NCBI GenBank assembly: GCA_905181705.1
Contig: CAJIYP010000003.1
Coordinates: 186,001 to 250,000, forward strand
Direction: 5' to 3'
From: Cryomorphaceae bacterium BACL29 MAG-121220-bin8
Lineage (GTDB): Bacteria; Bacteroidota; Bacteroidia; Flavobacteriales; Flavobacteriaceae
DNA length: 64,000 nucleotides
Shown: piece after piece, positions 59,547-64,000 of the stretch
Position numbering within the stretch: the stretch's first letter is position 1
Layout: each line of letters begins with the position of its first letter
Translations under genes and position numbers: made by a program
Notes under the pieces: generated by a model
Databases searched by the model: none
Seen by the model: the letters and a program-made list of their open reading frames with translations, nothing else
What the model was told of the DNA's origin: nothing

Positions 59547-60029
59547 TTGTCTATATTAAAAATGAAATTTAATAACAAAATATTAATTAATAAAAAAAGA
59601 TTCTTGACTCCCAAGAACTATTTCGATAATATTATTTTGAAAAAAATTGATTACAAGGAGTTAAGAACTAAAAGATTTAAGACCCCTGATAACTATTTTG
59701 AATCAATAGATAAGCAACAAATATTCAATTTAATATATATCAATAAATTGAAGTTTATCAAAAAAAATGTCTTGAGAATCGTTTCTATGGCTGCAATGTT
59801 TGGTGGCCTAGTTTATTTCTCTAACTATTACAATAATAAAGAATTTAGTATTAACTCTTTCGATGTAATTAACTATGTTAATGAAGATTATATGGTCATC
59901 GATGATTCTGAATACTTGGAAATGTTAGATTTTAATGAATTTGATTATTATAATCTGATTTCTGAGGCTGATATCGAAAACTATTTTATAGAATCTTCTT
60001 TTAACATAGAATATTTAATATTTGAATAA
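59547..60029 (+). CDS. Single-TM protein downstream of ECF sigma, possible anti-sigma/regulator
   Basis: 160 aa, duplicated RFLTPKNYFDNI / RFKTPDNYFESI motif, one TM, acidic C-terminus; GTG/TTG-type start uncertain. Confidence 0.5.
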   Translation: MSILKMKFNNKILINKKRFLTPKNYFDNIILKKIDYKELRTKRFKTPDNYFESIDKQQIFNLIYINKLKFIKKNVLRIVSMAAMFGGLVYFSNYYNNKEFSINSFDVINYVNEDYMVIDDSEYLEMLDFNEFDYYNLISEADIENYFIESSFNIEYLIFE

Positions 60030-60480
60030 TATGAAAAAATCAATACTTTTAATTTCTTCACTTTTAATGATATTTACAGTTAATGCTCAATCTGAAACAT
60101 TTAGTAGAGAAAAGATGGAAGCTTACAAAAAACTGTATTTAACTGATAAACTTGAATTAGATATAAATGCGGAGACAGCATTTTGGGGAGCCTACAAATC
60201 TTATGAAGATAGCTTAAATACCCTTAGAAAAAACCATAGACTTAATTTCAGAAAATTAAGATCAAATAATGAATCTTACACTGTTCAAGAATATGATGAG
60301 CAGATTAATAATTACATGACTTACGAAAAGAAAAGAGTAGAATTAAAAGGTAAATTAATTTCAGAATTAAAAGAAGTAATGTCATTTAGAAAAACTTATA
60401 TGTTGTTTCAATATGAAGAGGATTTTAGGAAAGAAATGATGGAGAAGCTTAGAAGAGCTAGAACAAAAAACAAAAATTAA
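60022..60480 (+). CDS. Secreted helical hypothetical protein (Spy/CpxP-like character)
   Basis: 152 aa, signal peptide ISSLLMIFTVNAQS, charged helical remainder. Confidence 0.55.
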   Translation: MNNMKKSILLISSLLMIFTVNAQSETFSREKMEAYKKLYLTDKLELDINAETAFWGAYKSYEDSLNTLRKNHRLNFRKLRSNNESYTVQEYDEQINNYMTYEKKRVELKGKLISELKEVMSFRKTYMLFQYEEDFRKEMMEKLRRARTKNKN

Positions 60481-60546
60481 TAAGGTTAGGCAGCTTTATT
60501 TATTCAAAGACTACACTATTACATTATATTTACGCAAATTTTAAAA

Positions 60547-61758
60547 ATGCGTCTTCACAGGAACTTAGTTTTAGCAATTATTAAAGTACTTGATGGTGTT
60601 TTTAATCAAGATCTATATGCTGATAAAACTATAGAAAAGATTTTAAAACAAGATAAGAGATGGGGAAGTCGTGACAGGGGGTTTATAGCTGAAACAAGTT
60701 ATGAAATTGTAAGATGGAAAAGACTTTATTTAGAAATTGCTGAAGTAAAAAAACCATTTAATTACCAAAATTTATGGAGGATTTTTTCAGTCTGGGCAAT
60801 TTTAAAAGGAATAATTCTTCCTAATTGGAAAGAATTTGAAGAAACTCCTAGAAGAAGAATTAAAGGAAAATTTGACAAACTTTCTAAAATTCGAAAATTC
60901 AGAGAATCTATTCCAGATTGGATAGACGATTTGGCTTCAAAAGAAATGGGTGAGAAAAAGTGGGAGAAAGAAATTGCTGAACTAAATAAAATGGCCCCAG
61001 TGATTTTAAGGACCAATACTTTAAAAGTTATCCCTTCGGAATTGCAAAAAATATTACATAATGAGGATGTGCTAACTGATCAAGTGAAGGGGCATCCTGA
61101 TGCTCTTCGTTTAAGAGAAAGATCTAATTTGTTCAAAAAAGATTCTTTTCAAAAAGGTCTTTATGAAATACAAGATGCATCTTCCCAACTTGTTGCTCCT
61201 TTTTTAAATATTGAGCCTGGGATGAAAATTTGTGATATTTGCGCTGGTGCTGGTGGAAAATCACTTCATCTTTCTGCATTATCTAAAAATAAAGGTCAAA
61301 TAATTGCCATGGATATATACAAACATAAACTTGCGCAATTAAAAAAAAGAGCTAAAAGAAATGGTGCTTTTAACATTGAAACTAAATTAATTGAAAACAA
61401 TAAATCTATTAAAAGGTTAAAAGGTAAAATAGACAGACTACTAATAGATGCTCCTTGTTCAGGTTTGGGAGTTTTAAGAAGAAACCCGGATTCTAAATGG
61501 AAACTTCAACCTGATTTTTTAAATAATATTAAAAAAACACAATTAGAAATTCTAAAACAATATTCTACATTAATTAAGCCTAATGGAAAAATGGTTTATG
61601 CTACTTGCTCTATTCTTCCCTCTGAAAATGAGTATCAAATAAAAAACTTTTTAGATTCAAAAGAAGGTGAAAAATTTAAACTCGAGGAAGAGAAAAAAAT
61701 CAGTCCATTCATTTCTGGCTTTGACGGATTTTATATGGCTAGATTAAGTTTGAAATAA
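60547..61758 (+). CDS. 16S rRNA (cytosine(967)-C5)-methyltransferase-like RsmB/NOP family protein
   Basis: 403 aa, QDASSQLVAPFLNIEPGMKICDICAGAGGKSLHLSAL, DAPCSGLGVLRRNPDSKW, YATCSILPSENE. Confidence 0.92.
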   Translation: MRLHRNLVLAIIKVLDGVFNQDLYADKTIEKILKQDKRWGSRDRGFIAETSYEIVRWKRLYLEIAEVKKPFNYQNLWRIFSVWAILKGIILPNWKEFEETPRRRIKGKFDKLSKIRKFRESIPDWIDDLASKEMGEKKWEKEIAELNKMAPVILRTNTLKVIPSELQKILHNEDVLTDQVKGHPDALRLRERSNLFKKDSFQKGLYEIQDASSQLVAPFLNIEPGMKICDICAGAGGKSLHLSALSKNKGQIIAMDIYKHKLAQLKKRAKRNGAFNIETKLIENNKSIKRLKGKIDRLLIDAPCSGLGVLRRNPDSKWKLQPDFLNNIKKTQLEILKQYSTLIKPNGKMVYATCSILPSENEYQIKNFLDSKEGEKFKLEEEKKISPFISGFDGFYMARLSLK

Positions 61759-61866
61759 AGATGTTAATAAGTATTATAAAATCGTTATTTAAATTTAAAT
61801 TTTAAAAGATCTATTTGGTTTTTTTCTTATAAATTTGATTAAATTTTAAAAATTTCATAGTATTTA

Positions 61867-64000
61867 ATGGTTCTTTTCTTTAAAGATAAAAATGAATTAA
61901 TTTACTCAGTAAATTCGACTGATGTTTTAAATTCAACGAATATTTCCAAATTAGAGTGGTTATTTGTTGGTAACTATCTAAATAATACAAAAGTCATTTC
62001 GGAAAAATTTATAGGACCAAAAAAATCAATGATAACACCGTGGAGCACTAACGCTGTTGAAATTTCTCAAAATATGGCTATCGAAGGGCTTTTAAGAATT
62101 GAAGTCTATAAACCTGTAAAACACTATTCTAAGAATTTTGATCCAATGCTTTTTGAAATTTATGAGGAGTTAAATCAAGATATTTTTAAAAATTCAATAA
62201 TTCCAGAACCTTTAATTGAAATTGATAATATTAAGATTTTTAATGAGATAGAGGGATTAGCATTGAGTAATGAAGAAATTGTTTACTTAGAAAACCTATC
62301 GGATAAAATTAAGAGAAAATTAACTGACTCAGAAGTTTTTGGGTTTTCTCAAGTGAATTCTGAACATTGTAGACATAAAATATTCAATGGTAAATTTATT
62401 ATTGATGATAAAGTGAAGGAGGAATCTTTGTTTAAATTAATTAAGAAAACTTCTAAATTAAATCCAAACGAAATTGTTTCGGCTTACAAAGATAATGTGG
62501 CATTTGTTGAAGGCCCACTTGTTGAGCAATTTGCTCCTAAAAAAGCAGATGAACCCTCCTACTATGAAAAAACATCTTTCAAATCAGTTATTTCATTAAA
62601 AGCTGAAACACACAACTTCCCTACTACTGTAGAGCCATTTAATGGAGCTGCTACTGGATCTGGAGGAGAAATTAGAGATAGGTTAGCTGGAGGTAAAGGG
62701 TCACTTCCTTTGGCAGGTACTGCAGTTTATATGACTTCCTATCCTAGAATCGATTCAAAAAGGACTTGGGTTAAGCAAGAAAGAGAATGGCTTTACCAAA
62801 CCCCTCTTGATATTTTAATTAAAGCATCAAATGGAGCATCTGATTTTGGAAATAAATTTGGGCAGCCATTAATTTCTGGCTCGGTATTTACTTTTGAACA
62901 CAACAATGATGATTTATCACTAGGTTTTGATAAAGTAATAATGTTGGCAGGTGGGATAGGATTTGGAAAAAAAGATCAAAGCTTAAAAGATATTCCATCA
63001 GAAAACGATACTATTGTGGTATTGGGTGGAGATAATTATCGAATTGGAATGGGTGGAGCTGCAGTTTCATCAACTGAAACTGGTAAATATAATTCTGGTA
63101 TTGAGCTTAATGCAGTTCAAAGATCTAACCCTGAAATGCAAAAAAGAGTAGCTAATGCAATTCGGGGATATATTGAATCCCAAACTAATCCAATTATTTC
63201 AATTCATGACCATGGAGCTGGGGGTCATTTAAATTGTCTTTCAGAATTAGTAGAAGAAACAGGTGGAATCATTGATTTAGACAACCTTCCTCTTGGAGAT
63301 AAAACACTCTCATTTAAAGAAATAATAGGAAATGAATCACAAGAAAGAATGGGGCTTATTATTTCAGAAAAAGATTATGTAGGTTTAAAAAAAATTGCAG
63401 ATAGAGAAAAGGCACCCTGTTATAAGGTTGGAAAAGTGAAAAATGATAAAAAATTTGTTGTTCATTCCAGCTCATCAGATAAATCCCCAATAAATCTTTC
63501 ATTGTCTGATTTTTTTGGTAGTTCTCCACAAACCATAATGAAAGATTATTCAGTAAAAACTAATTTTTCTGAACTTAATTACTATTCTTCAAATATCATT
63601 AAATATTTATCTAATGTTTTAAGTTTAGAATCTGTTTCATGTAAAGACTGGTTAACCAATAAAGTAGATAGATGTGTTACAGGGAAAGTAGCAAAACAAC
63701 AATGTGCTGGGTCTTTACAACTTCCTCTGAACAATTGTGGAGTTATGGCTTTGGATTACAATGGAGTTAATGGTGTAGCTACATCTATAGGGCACTCTCC
63801 ACTAGTAGCTCTAATCGATCCTAGAGCGGGATCTAGAAATGCTATTGGTAAAGCATTAACAAATATTATATGGGCTCCATTAGAAAAAGGTTTGAAATCG
63901 GTTACTCTTTCTGCAAACTGGATGTGGCCATGTAATAATCCTGGAGAAGATGCTAGGCTATACAATGCTGTTGAAGCGTGTTCAACGTTCGCGATAGAAT
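61867..64000 (+). CDS. purL: Phosphoribosylformylglycinamidine synthase, 3'-truncated by the window edge
   Basis: Open frame from ATG 61867 to the end, absent from the ORF track because it has no stop; FSQVNSEHCRHKIFNG, KAETHNFPTTVEPFNGAATGSGGEIRDRLAGGKGS, EDARLYNAVEACSTFAIE. Confidence 0.96.
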   Translation, partial: MVLFFKDKNELIYSVNSTDVLNSTNISKLEWLFVGNYLNNTKVISEKFIGPKKSMITPWSTNAVEISQNMAIEGLLRIEVYKPVKHYSKNFDPMLFEIYEELNQDIFKNSIIPEPLIEIDNIKIFNEIEGLALSNEEIVYLENLSDKIKRKLTDSEVFGFSQVNSEHCRHKIFNGKFIIDDKVKEESLFKLIKKTSKLNPNEIVSAYKDNVAFVEGPLVEQFAPKKADEPSYYEKTSFKSVISLKAETHNFPTTVEPFNGAATGSGGEIRDRLAGGKGSLPLAGTAVYMTSYPRIDSKRTWVKQEREWLYQTPLDILIKASNGASDFGNKFGQPLISGSVFTFEHNNDDLSLGFDKVIMLAGGIGFGKKDQSLKDIPSENDTIVVLGGDNYRIGMGGAAVSSTETGKYNSGIELNAVQRSNPEMQKRVANAIRGYIESQTNPIISIHDHGAGGHLNCLSELVEETGGIIDLDNLPLGDKTLSFKEIIGNESQERMGLIISEKDYVGLKKIADREKAPCYKVGKVKNDKKFVVHSSSSDKSPINLSLSDFFGSSPQTIMKDYSVKTNFSELNYYSSNIIKYLSNVLSLESVSCKDWLTNKVDRCVTGKVAKQQCAGSLQLPLNNCGVMALDYNGVNGVATSIGHSPLVALIDPRAGSRNAIGKALTNIIWAPLEKGLKSVTLSANWMWPCNNPGEDARLYNAVEACSTFAIE

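Noticed and set aside
63756-63965. Minus-strand 69-aa ORF at the right end
   Set aside because: Antisense of the purL frame, which is continuous to the window end.
1-64000. Prophage, transposon, CRISPR-Cas, toxin-antitoxin or restriction-modification system
   Set aside because: No integrase, transposase, Cas, methyltransferase/restriction pair or repeat-spacer structure was recognised on either strand.

Overview
This is a very AT-rich, gene-dense chromosomal segment that looks like a streamlined, probably marine, member of the Flavobacteriia (Bacteroidota). The lineage call rests on gene order, DUF6095/DUF4290/DUF2911/DUF4199-type proteins and TAnnTTTG promoters. Most of the window is housekeeping: thrS-infC-rpmI-rplT, dnaB, accA, tgt, split transketolase, recF, ndk, murA, fmt, hisS, rpsF-rpsR-rplI, priA, purB, carB, rpmH, mtaB, rpmE2, rsmB, and purL running off the right end. 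It has four tRNA genes: Lys-Lys-Leu in tandem, plus Met. Two light-related blocks are present: crtI-crtB-crtZ directly behind the tRNA cluster, and an SRPBCC-SDR-photolyase-photolyase/cryptochrome-TIGR03643-like operon. There is no prophage, CRISPR array, transposon or obvious defence island, and I do not claim a spectacular new system. The most useful observations are: (1) all 13 convergent junctions are compressed to between an 11-nt overlap and a 6-nt gap; (2) infC has no ATG/GTG/TTG start and probably starts at AUA; (3) five genes, including purB, are each split by one single-nucleotide frameshift, three of them within about 4.1 kb; (4) the PhrB-like photolyase lacks the expected Fe-S cysteines; (5) an untracked 30-codon membrane microprotein ORF lies between maf and a symporter gene; (6) two phased motif pairs sit in intergenic DNA, TTATCAACA x2 upstream of transketolase and GTTAAC palindromes x2 upstream of dnaB; (7) the carotenoid genes start 23 nt after tRNA-Leu. 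Product names come from recognising protein motifs by eye. No database search was run.
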